Assembly: GCF_039614845.1 (NCBI RefSeq)
Contig: NZ_JBDIML010000002.1
Coordinates: 558,001-622,000 of the forward strand
DNA length: 64,000 nucleotides
Source of the DNA: Ornithinibacillus xuwenensis
Lineage (GTDB): Bacteria; Bacillota; Bacilli; Bacillales; Amphibacillaceae
Reading direction: 5' to 3'
Positions within the stretch are counted from its first letter, which is position 1. Every line of letters starts with the position of its first letter. Positions 35,607 through 42,931 of the stretch are shown here, piece by piece. A program made the position numbers and the translations under genes. The notes under the pieces are model-generated. The model was not told the DNA's origin. It saw only the letters and a program-made list of their open reading frames with translations, and did no database searches.

Positions 35607-35795
35607 GTGTATGAACATAAATTTGTTAAAATCAATTTATCATCATTTAAATTAAACCCAGAAGAAGATTATCATGAAGTGATAATTGAGCATGAAAGAG
35701 AAGGATGGGAGTTAGTGCAAATCTTTGCACCAGGATTAAAAGGCTATGGGACACCTTCTTTCTTTGAGTTAATCTTTAAACGAAAGAAGGAATAA
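35607..35795 (+). CDS. DUF4177 family protein
   Basis: The product has 62 residues from a GTG at 35607, chosen because GGAGG lies 8 nt upstream and DUF4177 proteins begin MYEHKFVKI. The sequence contains the family pattern EREGWELVQIFAPG followed by a terminal beta strand FFELIFKRK. DUF4177 is a small soluble fold of unknown function. A start 66 nt upstream is possible but lacks a ribosome site. Confidence 0.75.
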   Translation: MYEHKFVKINLSSFKLNPEEDYHEVIIEHEREGWELVQIFAPGLKGYGTPSFFELIFKRKKE

Positions 35796-35822
35796 GAATA
35801 ATCATGTAAGGATAGGTGCTTT

Positions 35823-36017
35823 ATGGGCAAAAAAACAAGAGCAATTATTGCGTTAATCGGTTCAGTTATGATCTGTCTTTTTGGCTTATACAGGCTATTA
35901 TTCGAATTGCCATCTGCCGCTGTACTAGTAATGGTGCCAATTGTATTTGTCTTAACGGGAGGAATTGGGATAGTTGGAAATAACGTGTTGCTGAAGAAAT
36001 TATATCGTAGTCACTAA
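35823..36017 (+). CDS. Small membrane protein, unknown
   Basis: The product has 64 residues with two hydrophobic segments (about 8-27 and 33-54) and basic ends (MGKKTR and KKLYRSH). AAGGATAGGTGC precedes the ATG. No family recognised. It lies 27 nt after the DUF4177 gene, so the two are probably co-transcribed. Confidence 0.6.
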   Translation: MGKKTRAIIALIGSVMICLFGLYRLLFELPSAAVLVMVPIVFVLTGGIGIVGNNVLLKKLYRSH

Positions 36018-36082
36018 TTGAAGATGGTAGCTTCATTTGTAAAGGCATATTCAGTTTCATTAAATTATATAGGAGAATAATA

Positions 36083-36382
36083 ATGAGAATTCTATTAGAA
36101 TTACTTCGCATTATTTTTATATTTGCAATTCTAGGAAGCTTAGGTGGGGCAATTATTCAAAACCTCTATACAATTAATCAAACAACACAGTCCTATGCTT
36201 GGTTAGGGGCTCTGGCAATTTTAGTATTACTTTTTGTTCTATACCGTAATAAACTTCAGTTCTCTGGATGGTACAAGGGTACAGGCTGTGTAAAGCTGCC
36301 AAAGTCAGTAACAAAGACATTAATTAGTGTCTCAATATTATTAATTATTTCGCCGTTCTTTATGGGGCTTGTTCTTGGCTAA
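36083..36382 (+). CDS. Small membrane protein, unknown
   Basis: The product has 99 residues with about three hydrophobic segments (5-27, 38-54, 78-97) and one basic loop containing a single Cys (YKGTGCVKLP). TAGGAGAATAATA precedes the ATG. No family recognised. It is the last of the four small genes and is followed by a terminator. Confidence 0.62.
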   Translation: MRILLELLRIIFIFAILGSLGGAIIQNLYTINQTTQSYAWLGALAILVLLFVLYRNKLQFSGWYKGTGCVKLPKSVTKTLISVSILLIISPFFMGLVLG

Positions 36383-36389
36383 CAAAATA

Positions 36390-36431
36390 TGTGCTAGTTC
36401 TATTCTGTGATATAGAGCTAGTGCATTTTTT
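36390..36431 (+). terminator. Terminator of the small-gene cluster
   Basis: TGTGCTAGTTCTAT (36390-36403) pairs with ATAGAGCTAGTGCA (36412-36425), with two G-U pairs, followed by seven T. Confidence 0.88.
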
Positions 36432-36622
36432 TGTTTTAAGCTCTCCATTCCAGATCAATAGATGGTTATTAGTACAGTAATGTGCAAATAAAAAAGACTT
36501 AGTAACTATTAAGAAAATATTTTTAACCTAAGGGAAACGATTCGCATAGAAACTATAGCTTTTTCAAGGCAAATAGTAGCTACGCTTGATTACTAGAATT
36601 GCAAAAAAATAATAGTTTACTA

Positions 36623-36652
36623 GTTTAAATAAATTGTTCCCTGTCCATACTG
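36623..36652 (+). promoter_or_regulatory. Possible SigF promoter of spoIIR
   Basis: GTTTA (36623-36627) fits the SigF -35 GYWTA. Exactly 15 bp later, GTCCATACTG (36643-36652) matches most of the -10 consensus GGNRANAMTW. B. subtilis spoIIR is SigF-dependent. Confidence 0.45.
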
Positions 36653-36683
36653 TGAGTAAATCAAAGAACGGGGGGCAGGATCG

Positions 36684-37292
36684 ATGAAGAAACTAGTTTT
36701 TATAGTAATTATCATGATAATAATGATTGCATTATCTTTGCCAACTAAAGGACAAGGAAATGAAAATAATACGGATGATTATGAAGTAATTCCGGATGAT
36801 GCTATTCGTCTTCGAATTCTTGCAAATAGTGATAGTGAGGAAGACCAACGAATCAAAAAATTAGTGCGAGATAAGGTTAATGAAGCTATAACAGAGTGGG
36901 TAGCTGAAATTACGGATATTAATAAGGCTCGCGAATTATTAGAGAGTAGAGTTCCTGAAATTAATAGCATTGTGAAACAGACCTTACAGGATGCTGGTGA
37001 AGATAGAGATTTCGATGTGGAATACAACGATAGTGTAAGTTTTCCAACGAAGATTTATGGATCGTATTTATATCCAGCAGGAGAGTATGAGGCCATTTTA
37101 ATAACCATTGGTGAAGGGAATGGTTCTAATTGGTGGTGTGTATTATTCCCGCCACTTTGCTTCTTGGATTTTGCAAACGGTATAAGTGTTGCTGAAGCCA
37201 GTCCTGGCGGTTTTGAGGATGAAGTAGAAAAAGAAGAATCAGAAGGACTTCAGATAAAATTTTTCCTATTTGAATGGTTAGGATTGTCATAG
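36684..37292 (+). CDS. spoIIR: Stage II sporulation protein R
   Basis: A forespore protein exported toward the mother cell, where it activates SpoIIGA to process pro-SigmaE. It has 202 residues: an N-terminal signal/anchor (3-18), then the SpoIIR core with IPDDAIRLRILANSDSEEDQ (about 36-55) and SFPTKIYGSYLYPAGEYEA, and a WWCVLFPPLCFLD motif with two Cys. GGGGGGCAGG precedes the ATG. The order prmC ... spoIIR-ywlB-tsaC matches B. subtilis. Confidence 0.94.
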   Translation: MKKLVFIVIIMIIMIALSLPTKGQGNENNTDDYEVIPDDAIRLRILANSDSEEDQRIKKLVRDKVNEAITEWVAEITDINKARELLESRVPEINSIVKQTLQDAGEDRDFDVEYNDSVSFPTKIYGSYLYPAGEYEAILITIGEGNGSNWWCVLFPPLCFLDFANGISVAEASPGGFEDEVEKEESEGLQIKFFLFEWLGLS

Positions 37293-37313
37293 ATTTCCTA
37301 AACCTGCATAAAA

Positions 37314-37387
37314 TGATAGAAAAGCGAGAGTAACACAAACTTTGCATCGTTAATGTTGAATCCATATTTAGCTGTCGTTTTCTATCA
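37314..37387. repeat. Inverted repeat between spoIIR and ywlB
   Basis: TGATAGAAAA with CGAGAG (37314-37330) pairs with CTGTCGTTTTCTATCA (37372-37387) with one bulge, around a loop of about 40 nt. No T-tract follows. It may be the spoIIR transcript end or an mRNA structure upstream of ywlB. Confidence 0.5.
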
Positions 37388-37410
37388 ATAATAATAGAGG
37401 TGGGGAAAAA

Positions 37411-37812
37411 ATGAAACTAACTGTAGCAAGTCAAATGCCAATTGAGAAGGTAGAAGAATTTCTACGAACAACAGAACACATTAATAAAGATAGCCTCTTA
37501 AAAGATGGCTACGTAGTAGAGGTAAATGAACAAATTAAGGGATGCTTTGTCCTATCCACATTAGAAGATGGCTCCTATTGGTTAAAGCAGCTTTATATAG
37601 CAAAAGAAGCAGCCCAAAATCTTCCGGTATTACTGGAAACCATTATTGTCATGGTAAAAGGTATGGAAGCAAAAAAGCTTTATGTACATAGTCATCAACC
37701 GGTTGTGGATATTTTATTAGATGCTTTGCAATTCCATCCACAGAAAGAAGCAATTACAGTGAATAACTTTAGTCGAAAAGAAGGAAATTGGTGGGCATAT
37801 GATGTTTCGTAA
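37411..37812 (+). CDS. ywlB: YwlB-like protein, GNAT-like fold
   Basis: The product has 133 residues and resembles YwlB by position (between spoIIR and tsaC) and by a GNAT-like pattern: GYVVEVNEQIKGCFVLS, YWLKQLYIAKEAAQNLPVLLE. A full acetyl-CoA-binding R/QxxGxG/A motif is not evident, so acetyltransferase activity is uncertain. GGTGGGGAAAAA precedes the ATG. Confidence 0.65.
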   Translation: MKLTVASQMPIEKVEEFLRTTEHINKDSLLKDGYVVEVNEQIKGCFVLSTLEDGSYWLKQLYIAKEAAQNLPVLLETIIVMVKGMEAKKLYVHSHQPVVDILLDALQFHPQKEAITVNNFSRKEGNWWAYDVS

Positions 37813-37851
37813 ATAGTTATTCTAGTAATACACAGAATTGGCAATGCAACT

Positions 37852-37974
37852 TGTGGATAAGTTGTATATAATTAAATTTCCTGTGCATAACAAGTGGATA
37901 ACCTCCTAAATAAATGGTTTTTATTAAAAATCTGTGGATAATTCTGCAGATTTTTTTATTTTGTTTGTGGATAA
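37852..37974 (-). promoter_or_regulatory. DnaA-box cluster
   Basis: Five 9-mers, all in the same orientation, lie in 123 bp. TGTGGATAA (the complement of TTATCCACA) is perfect at 37852, 37933 and 37966. TGTGCATAA at 37882 and AGTGGATAA at 37893 differ by one base. No dnaA or dnaN gene is near, so this is not oriC. Clusters of this kind outside oriC titrate DnaA or regulate initiation in B. subtilis. Confidence 0.88.
37926..37957 (+). terminator. Terminator of ywlB, overlapping a DnaA box
   Basis: AAAAATCTG (37926-37934) pairs with CAGATTTTT (37947-37955), followed by more T. The loop contains most of the DnaA box at 37933. Confidence 0.7.
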
Positions 37975-38036
37975 CTAAATATTTTGCGTATGCGATATCT
38001 ATCAGATAAAATGAGTGAAGAAAAGAGGGAGTTTTC

Positions 38037-39071
38037 ATGACTGAAACCAAACGATGGAAATTGGAGAAGAACGGAAAATTAAATGAGGCAATGTTACTTG
38101 AGGCAGCAGAAATATTAAAAGCTGGTGGGACAGTTGCTTTTCCTACAGAGACAGTGTATGGATTAGGAGCAGATGCTACGAATAAAAATGCCGTAGCCGA
38201 AATCTTCCATGCAAAGGGTCGTCCACAGGATAATCCACTCATTGCACATGTTGCGACAAAGGAACAGCTATTAGATTTAGTAGAGGATGTTCCAGATTAT
38301 GTGTATAAGTTAATTGATACATTCTCACCAGGACCGATTACATATGTTCTAACTAGTAATGGAAGCTGTGCCGAAAACGTTACAGCGGGTTTATCGACAG
38401 TGGGTGTGAGAATTCCTAGTCATCCAGTTGCAATCGCCCTATTGAAAACCTGTAATATTCCAGTCGCTGCACCAAGCGCAAATTTATCAGGAAAACCAAG
38501 TCCAACAACAGCAAATCATGTTTGGGAAGATCTTAAAGGAAGAATCGCTGGTCTAGTAGATGGTGGACCAACAGGTGTAGGTGTGGAATCTACAGTTATT
38601 GACTGTACACAAGCTATTCCAGTCATTCTTAGACCAGGAGGAATTTCTAGAGAAGAGCTAGAGGAAGTTGTTGGGAAGGTAATAGTAGACCCAGCACTGG
38701 CGAGCACAGATTCCACAGATAAACCGAAAGCTCCTGGGATGAAATACACACATTATGCACCTGAAGTTCCAATGTGGTTATTGGAAGGTGGCTCTGAAAA
38801 AGTACAACAAGTCGTCGAACAATTGGCAACAAAAGGGGAGCGAGTTGGTGTTCTAGCAAGTAGGGATACAATAGAGAAAATTGAAGGTGCGGAAAAAATT
38901 TCCCTAGGCGAGTCTCTGGAGGATATCGCGGCTAATCTTTATGAAGGGCTACGTAGGTTTAAACAAGGTGAAGTAGATATTATACTATGTGAAACGTATC
39001 CTGAAATTGGAATTGGACAGGCGATTATGAATCGTTTACAGAAGGCTGCGACTAAGTATATAAAGGAATAG
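38037..39071 (+). CDS. tsaC: Threonylcarbamoyl-AMP synthase (Sua5/YwlC type)
   Basis: The product makes threonylcarbamoyl-AMP from Thr, bicarbonate and ATP for the t6A modification of ANN-decoding tRNAs. It has 344 residues in two domains. The N-terminal YrdC domain (about 15-205) has GGTVAFPTETVYGLGADA and KGRPQDNPL; the C-terminal Sua5 domain (about 235-344) follows a linker with APGMKYTHYAP. This is the long Sua5 type, as in B. subtilis YwlC. GAGGGAG lies before the ATG. The upstream gap carries the DnaA-box cluster. Confidence 0.95.
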   Translation: MTETKRWKLEKNGKLNEAMLLEAAEILKAGGTVAFPTETVYGLGADATNKNAVAEIFHAKGRPQDNPLIAHVATKEQLLDLVEDVPDYVYKLIDTFSPGPITYVLTSNGSCAENVTAGLSTVGVRIPSHPVAIALLKTCNIPVAAPSANLSGKPSPTTANHVWEDLKGRIAGLVDGGPTGVGVESTVIDCTQAIPVILRPGGISREELEEVVGKVIVDPALASTDSTDKPKAPGMKYTHYAPEVPMWLLEGGSEKVQQVVEQLATKGERVGVLASRDTIEKIEGAEKISLGESLEDIAANLYEGLRRFKQGEVDIILCETYPEIGIGQAIMNRLQKAATKYIKE

Positions 39072-39089
39072 CTTGATCTCTAGTAATAT

Positions 39090-39139
39090 AAAAAGCTGTT
39101 TTTAAAGGATAATCTATATCCCTTAAAAGACAGCTTTTT
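39090..39139. terminator. Bidirectional terminator between tsaC and hmp
   Basis: AAAAAGCTGT and ACAGCTTTTT ends enclose a further TTAAAGGATA/TATCCCTTAA stem. A- and T-runs on both sides let it serve both convergent genes. Confidence 0.85.
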
Positions 39140-39143
39140 CCTG

Positions 39144-40370
39144 TTAGTTTGTAATATCTTCAGATGGACCAAAGATCTCGTAATGGATGTCTTCTTCTTT
39201 TACTCCTATTTGGTTCAATATTTGATAGGTGGCACGCATAAATCCTTTTGGTCCACAGAAATAGAACGCTGCATCATTTGTAGGAAGAATGGCGTTAAGC
39301 CAATCAGAATTGATATATCCTGCTCGGTCATAGACATCTCCTTCTATAGGTTTATCATATAGCGTGAAACTTTTCACTTGTTGATGCTGTTCTGAAATTT
39401 CTAGAATACGATCCTTCATAGCGTGATAGGTACTTGATTGTGCGGCATGAATGTAGAACACTTCTCGTTTTGGATTATTCTTAATCGTTGTTTCAAGCAT
39501 GCTCACCATTGGTGTTAATCCAACACCACCACTAATTAAAACCAGTGGTCTAGGATCATCTTCATCTAGTACAAAGTCCCCTGCAGGCGCGCTAATCGGT
39601 AGGATAGATCCTACTTGAACACTGTTGTGTAAGTAGTTCGATACAATACCGTCAGGGTAATCTCCCAGTGCCTCTTCTCGTTTTACACTAATACGGTAAT
39701 AGCTTTCACCTGGTGCACAGGACAAGCTATATTGCCGCAAATGCTCATATGGTTGATCTTCCATTACGGCCTTCACTGTAATATACTGTCCAGCTTTAAA
39801 TGTTGGAAAGACTTCTCCATCCACTGGTTCTAAATAAAAGGATGTTATAACATCACTTTCTTGAACTTTCTTCACAACTTTAAATTCTCGGTAATCAATC
39901 CAACCACCTGTTGTATGTTTTACTTCTTCATACATTTCTCTTTCAACCGAAATAAAGGCATCAGCGATAACACCGTATGCTTTTTCCCAAGCAGAAATGA
40001 TTTCATCGGTTGCTGCATCGCCTAAAACATCCTTAATAGCAAGAAGTAGATTCTCACCAACTATAGGATAATGCTCAGGCTTAATATTTAAGCTTCTATG
40101 TTTTTCAGCTATTTGCTTTACTACTGGTAAAATAGCTTCTAGATTATCGATGTATTGTGCAGCAGCATAAACTGTGTTTGCTAGTGCCTTTGGTTGGTCA
40201 CCTTTCCGCTGATTCGTTTGATTAAAGATATTCTTTAGTTCTGGATGGTTTTCAAACATCATTTGGTAGAAGTGTTTCGTAATAATTACACCATGCTCTT
40301 TTAATACCGGAACGGTTGATTTAATAATACGAATGGTATCTTGATCTAATTTTACTGTTGAGGTTGCCAT
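39144..40370 (-). CDS. hmp: Flavohemoprotein, nitric oxide dioxygenase
   Basis: The product converts NO and O2 to nitrate using NAD(P)H. Start at the ATG at 40370 (408 residues), because GGGAG lies 9 nt away and is too close to the ATG at 40376. Domain order: globin (1-140, with KHFYQMMFENHPELKNIF and the heme-His region near 85), FAD-binding barrel with RQYSLS (about 205) and NAD domain with GGVGLTPM and FYFCGPKGFM. It is divergent from nsrR, sharing a control region with an NsrR-type operator. Confidence 0.96.
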   Translation of the reverse strand: MATSTVKLDQDTIRIIKSTVPVLKEHGVIITKHFYQMMFENHPELKNIFNQTNQRKGDQPKALANTVYAAAQYIDNLEAILPVVKQIAEKHRSLNIKPEHYPIVGENLLLAIKDVLGDAATDEIISAWEKAYGVIADAFISVEREMYEEVKHTTGGWIDYREFKVVKKVQESDVITSFYLEPVDGEVFPTFKAGQYITVKAVMEDQPYEHLRQYSLSCAPGESYYRISVKREEALGDYPDGIVSNYLHNSVQVGSILPISAPAGDFVLDEDDPRPLVLISGGVGLTPMVSMLETTIKNNPKREVFYIHAAQSSTYHAMKDRILEISEQHQQVKSFTLYDKPIEGDVYDRAGYINSDWLNAILPTNDAAFYFCGPKGFMRATYQILNQIGVKEEDIHYEIFGPSEDITN

Positions 40371-40399
40371 AAACATGCACTCCCTTTTTAAATTAAAAG

Positions 40400-40416
40400 A
40401 TGTATTTAAAATACAT
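40400..40416. promoter_or_regulatory. NsrR-type operator between hmp and nsrR
   Basis: ATGTATTTAAAATACAT is a near-perfect palindrome that fits the NsrR operator core (ATGTATTT with AAATACAT). It lies 30 nt upstream of the hmp start, on the promoter side. Confidence 0.8.
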
Positions 40417-40469
40417 GTTTATTGTATACTTTAAATTAGTTGATCAACAACCAGGCAAACGAAGATTTG

Positions 40470-40478
40470 TGTTACAAT
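40470..40478 (+). promoter_or_regulatory. Extended -10 promoter of nsrR
   Basis: TGTTACAAT is a TGn-TACAAT extended -10 element. No good -35 is present at 17 bp. The nsrR start codon is 33 nt further on. Confidence 0.5.
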
Positions 40479-40510
40479 ATTGTGAAGCAATACACAAGGA
40501 GAATGGATGC

Positions 40511-40951
40511 ATGCAACTTAAAAAATATACCGATTATAGCCTTAGAGTATTGATTTTTGTGGGATTAAAGTCAAAAGATGACTTGGCAAGTATAAAGGAA
40601 ATATCAGATGTCTATAACATTTCTCACAATCATTTAGGAAAAATCGTTCATAGCTTGGCAAAGCTTGAACTAATTGAAAGTATTCGTGGCCGAAATGGTG
40701 GGATTCGATTAGCGAAGGAAGCGGATCAAATTAATATTGGTAAATTAATTAGAGTACTAGAAAGTGATTTTACCTTACTAGAATGCTTTGATAAGGGAAC
40801 GAATCATTGTGTTATTTCTCCTGGATGTACATTAAAGCACGTTCTAAATAAAGCATTACATGCGTTTTACCGGGTTTTAGATGACGTCACATTAAAGGAT
40901 TTAATTGAAAATGAAGAAGAATTACTGGGTTTAATGAGCCTAAATAAATAA
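40511..40951 (+). CDS. nsrR: Nitric-oxide-sensing repressor NsrR (Rrf2 family)
   Basis: An iron-sulfur transcription factor of 146 residues. The ATG at 40511 has AAGGAG 9 nt upstream; a longer frame from 40400 is rejected. The winged helix spans 1-75 (KEISDVYNISHNHLGKIVHS is the recognition region). Cluster ligands C92, C100 and C106 occupy the same positions as in B. subtilis NsrR. NO damages the cluster and lifts repression of hmp, its divergent neighbour. Confidence 0.95.
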   Translation: MQLKKYTDYSLRVLIFVGLKSKDDLASIKEISDVYNISHNHLGKIVHSLAKLELIESIRGRNGGIRLAKEADQINIGKLIRVLESDFTLLECFDKGTNHCVISPGCTLKHVLNKALHAFYRVLDDVTLKDLIENEEELLGLMSLNK

Positions 40952-41043
40952 TGGTGTAAAGTGGCTACATCCTAGCAACGGAAATACTATCATATTGCTT
41001 ATTCACATCACATCGTTAAAACATACCCATTCACTATCATAAA

Positions 41044-41086
41044 CCTCCTAGGACAAGCATATAGTTTAGAAGCATGTCCTAGGAGG
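41044..41086 (+). promoter_or_regulatory. 5' hairpin that buries the mntP ribosome binding site
   Basis: CCTCCTAGGACA (41044-41055) pairs perfectly over 12 bp with TGTCCTAGGAGG (41075-41086), with a 19-nt loop. The 3' arm ends in AGGAGG, which is the Shine-Dalgarno site 7 nt before the mntP ATG. In the folded leader the site is fully paired. No yybP-ykoY manganese riboswitch was recognised upstream. Confidence 0.8.
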
Positions 41087-41093
41087 ATGGTTC

Positions 41094-41642
41094 ATGACCC
41101 ACACATTGACAGAGTTCATATCATTATTATTTATGGCAGTGGCTATAGGAATGGATGCATTTTCGATCAGTCTCGGCATTGGGATGCAGAAAATTAGGCT
41201 GAAGCGCATTGCTTTTATTGGAATTGTTATTGGTTTGTTTCATATCATTATGCCATTTCTCGGGATAATTGTTGGCAAATTTATCTCAACTCAGATTGGG
41301 GAATTAACAACATTAGCAGGAGGATTACTGCTTTTTGGTATTGGTGCCCACATGTTGTTTTCCGCATTTAATCATGAGGAAGGAAGAGTTGTCCAAACAA
41401 ATGGCTTTAAACTTATTGTTTTCGCTTTAAGTGTCAGTTTAGATAGCTTTTCTGTTGGTCTTAGTCTTGGACTTTCCGGAGTGAAAACAGCCCTGACATT
41501 GATTATGTTTGGAGTCGCTAGTATGGTGCTTACATGGGCGGGGATGATTCTTGGAAGAAAAGTTCATGGCGTATTAGGTGCCTATAGTGAGATATTAGGT
41601 GGGAGCATTTTAAGTGTATTTGGGCTTTATATCATATTTTAA
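41094..41642 (+). CDS. mntP: Manganese exporter MntP
   Basis: A Mn2+ efflux protein of 182 residues with six membrane segments arranged as two repeats. Each repeat has the conserved GMDAFSISLGIG-type motif (about 20-31) or SLDSFSVGLSLG (about 113-124), supplying the Asp ligands. It is the ywlD homologue at the conserved position. Translation is probably controlled by the leader hairpin that covers its ribosome site. It is followed by a strong terminator. Confidence 0.93.
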   Translation: MTHTLTEFISLLFMAVAIGMDAFSISLGIGMQKIRLKRIAFIGIVIGLFHIIMPFLGIIVGKFISTQIGELTTLAGGLLLFGIGAHMLFSAFNHEEGRVVQTNGFKLIVFALSVSLDSFSVGLSLGLSGVKTALTLIMFGVASMVLTWAGMILGRKVHGVLGAYSEILGGSILSVFGLYIIF

Positions 41643-41651
41643 TCGTCGTAG

Positions 41652-41690
41652 AATGACCGTCTCCTAATAACAAGGGGACGGTCATTTATG
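41652..41690. terminator. Terminator of mntP
   Basis: AATGACCGTCTCCT (41652-41665) pairs with AGGGGACGGTCATT (41673-41686) with one G-U pair, followed by a short T stretch. It lies between convergent genes and may serve both. Confidence 0.82.
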
Positions 41691-41706
41691 ATATGTCGCA
41701 AATATA

Positions 41707-41904
41707 TTAAGATATGATCATATATTTTCCGTGTCTAACAACGGTATTCGGCATTTCGTATCCTAAGATGTTAGCGGCATCCTTTGATAATTCAACTAAC
41801 ACACTGTTCTCTCTTACTTGAAATACTTTTCCTTCATACTGATTATTCTTTCTGTCGAAAAGGACCGTGTCCCCTACATTTGCAGTTACTGTTGACTCCT
41901 TCAT
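41707..41904 (-). CDS. DUF2187 family protein (KOW-like)
   Basis: The product has 65 residues. It has the DUF2187 pattern GDTVLFDRKNNQYEGKVFQV and VLVELSKDAANILGYEM, a small SH3/KOW-like fold found in Bacilli (B. subtilis YkvS relatives). Function unknown. A strong GGGAGGGGAAC site precedes the ATG on the minus strand. It is a single gene convergent with mntP. Confidence 0.8.
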   Translation of the reverse strand: MKESTVTANVGDTVLFDRKNNQYEGKVFQVRENSVLVELSKDAANILGYEMPNTVVRHGKYMIIS

Positions 41905-42235
41905 CCCTTGTTCCCCTCCCGAAAGATTTTCGCATTGCAGAATAATGTTGTTAACACAACTTATGATTTAGAAGTGTTTCTAATGATTGATAAGACAAAT
42001 TATTAATCATTCACCCTCTAAATTTAGTTACAAGGTAACAAATTACGATTACTTGATTAACTATATAGTAATACTTTTGGATTATAATTTCTAGGTTTTT
42101 TCGCCATTTTTTGACAATTTACTTATTTTTTCCTGGGTAAAATGAACTATTTGTGAATAATGCAGATTACTGAAGATGATATTTCTTCTTTTTCTGTCAT
42201 ACACAACTTATTCTGTGTTATATTTTAGGTAGAAA

Positions 42236-42250
42236 TGATAATGATTACAA
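42236..42250. promoter_or_regulatory. Fur/PerR-like box upstream of ywlE
   Basis: TGATAATGATTACAA matches the 7-1-7 Fur box (TGATAATNATTATCA) or the PerR box (TTATAATNATTATAA) at 13 of 15 positions each. It lies 57 nt upstream of ywlE, in a 403-nt gap with no gene. No convincing -35/-10 pair was found in that gap. Confidence 0.4.
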
Positions 42251-42307
42251 GTATATTGAAAACGGTGTCTTGTTAATGTTGCCTGGATTGAAAATGGAGG
42301 TACTTTC

Positions 42308-42910
42308 ATGAAAATTTTATTTGTATGTACAGGGAATACTTGCCGTAGTCCGATGGCTGAAGCTTTATTAAAATTTAAAAAGCCAGATGCAGAAGTAAAA
42401 TCAGCTGGTATTTTTGCTGCGAAAAATCAACGCGCGTCGAAACATGCACTACATGCGTTAGACATCAAGGGGATACCGTTAAATCATCTATCTAATCCGG
42501 TTGAGGAAAAACTCCTTAATTGGGCAGATGTTGTGTTAACGATGACGACTCAGCATAAGCAATCACTAATTATGCAGTTTCCAAATTTTCAAGATAAGTA
42601 CTATACCCTTAAGGAGTTTGTTTCTGACTCCGATAAAAAGGTATGGGATGAATTAAAGAAGGTTTATGGCGAATACGAAATGAAACGATCGAGTTTTATA
42701 AAGGAAAACCAACATAAGCTTGACAACCTATTACTCGAACAAAAGCTAAGAGAGCATTTGCAGCCTGAAGCCGAGAAAATTCAACAGCTAGAAAGTAATC
42801 TAATCAATTACGATATCTCGGATCCATTTGGTGGCGACCTTAGCACCTATCAACAGACATTAGATGAATTAGAGGGTTATATCGAGTTATTACTGAAAAA
42901 ATATAAATAG
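42308..42910 (+). CDS. ywlE: Low-molecular-weight protein arginine phosphatase, with insertion
   Basis: The product removes phosphate from phospho-arginine placed by McsB. It has the N-terminal loop CTGNTCRSP: nucleophile C7, R13, and T11, which is the residue giving arginine-phosphate specificity. The general-acid Asp is D172 in ISDPFGG. The protein has 200 residues against about 150 in B. subtilis; the extra 50-60 residues, about 106-166, are charged and helical and lie just before the Asp loop. GGAGG precedes the ATG. It may be co-transcribed with the chemoreceptor gene 21 nt downstream. Confidence 0.9.
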   Translation: MKILFVCTGNTCRSPMAEALLKFKKPDAEVKSAGIFAAKNQRASKHALHALDIKGIPLNHLSNPVEEKLLNWADVVLTMTTQHKQSLIMQFPNFQDKYYTLKEFVSDSDKKVWDELKKVYGEYEMKRSSFIKENQHKLDNLLLEQKLREHLQPEAEKIQQLESNLINYDISDPFGGDLSTYQQTLDELEGYIELLLKKYK

Positions 42911-42931
42911 AAAAAGCTGGGGGACAACAGA

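Noticed and set aside
37852..37974. DnaA boxes as the replication origin
   Set aside because: No dnaA, dnaN or classical AT-rich unwinding element lies here; neighbours match the origin-proximal ywlB-tsaC locus.
40952..41093. yybP-ykoY manganese riboswitch before mntP
   Set aside because: The conserved aptamer loops were not seen; only the site-burying hairpin is present.
42112..42150. SigA promoter of ywlE from TTGACA near 42112
   Set aside because: The only -10-like hexamer, TAAAAT, is about 21 bp away.
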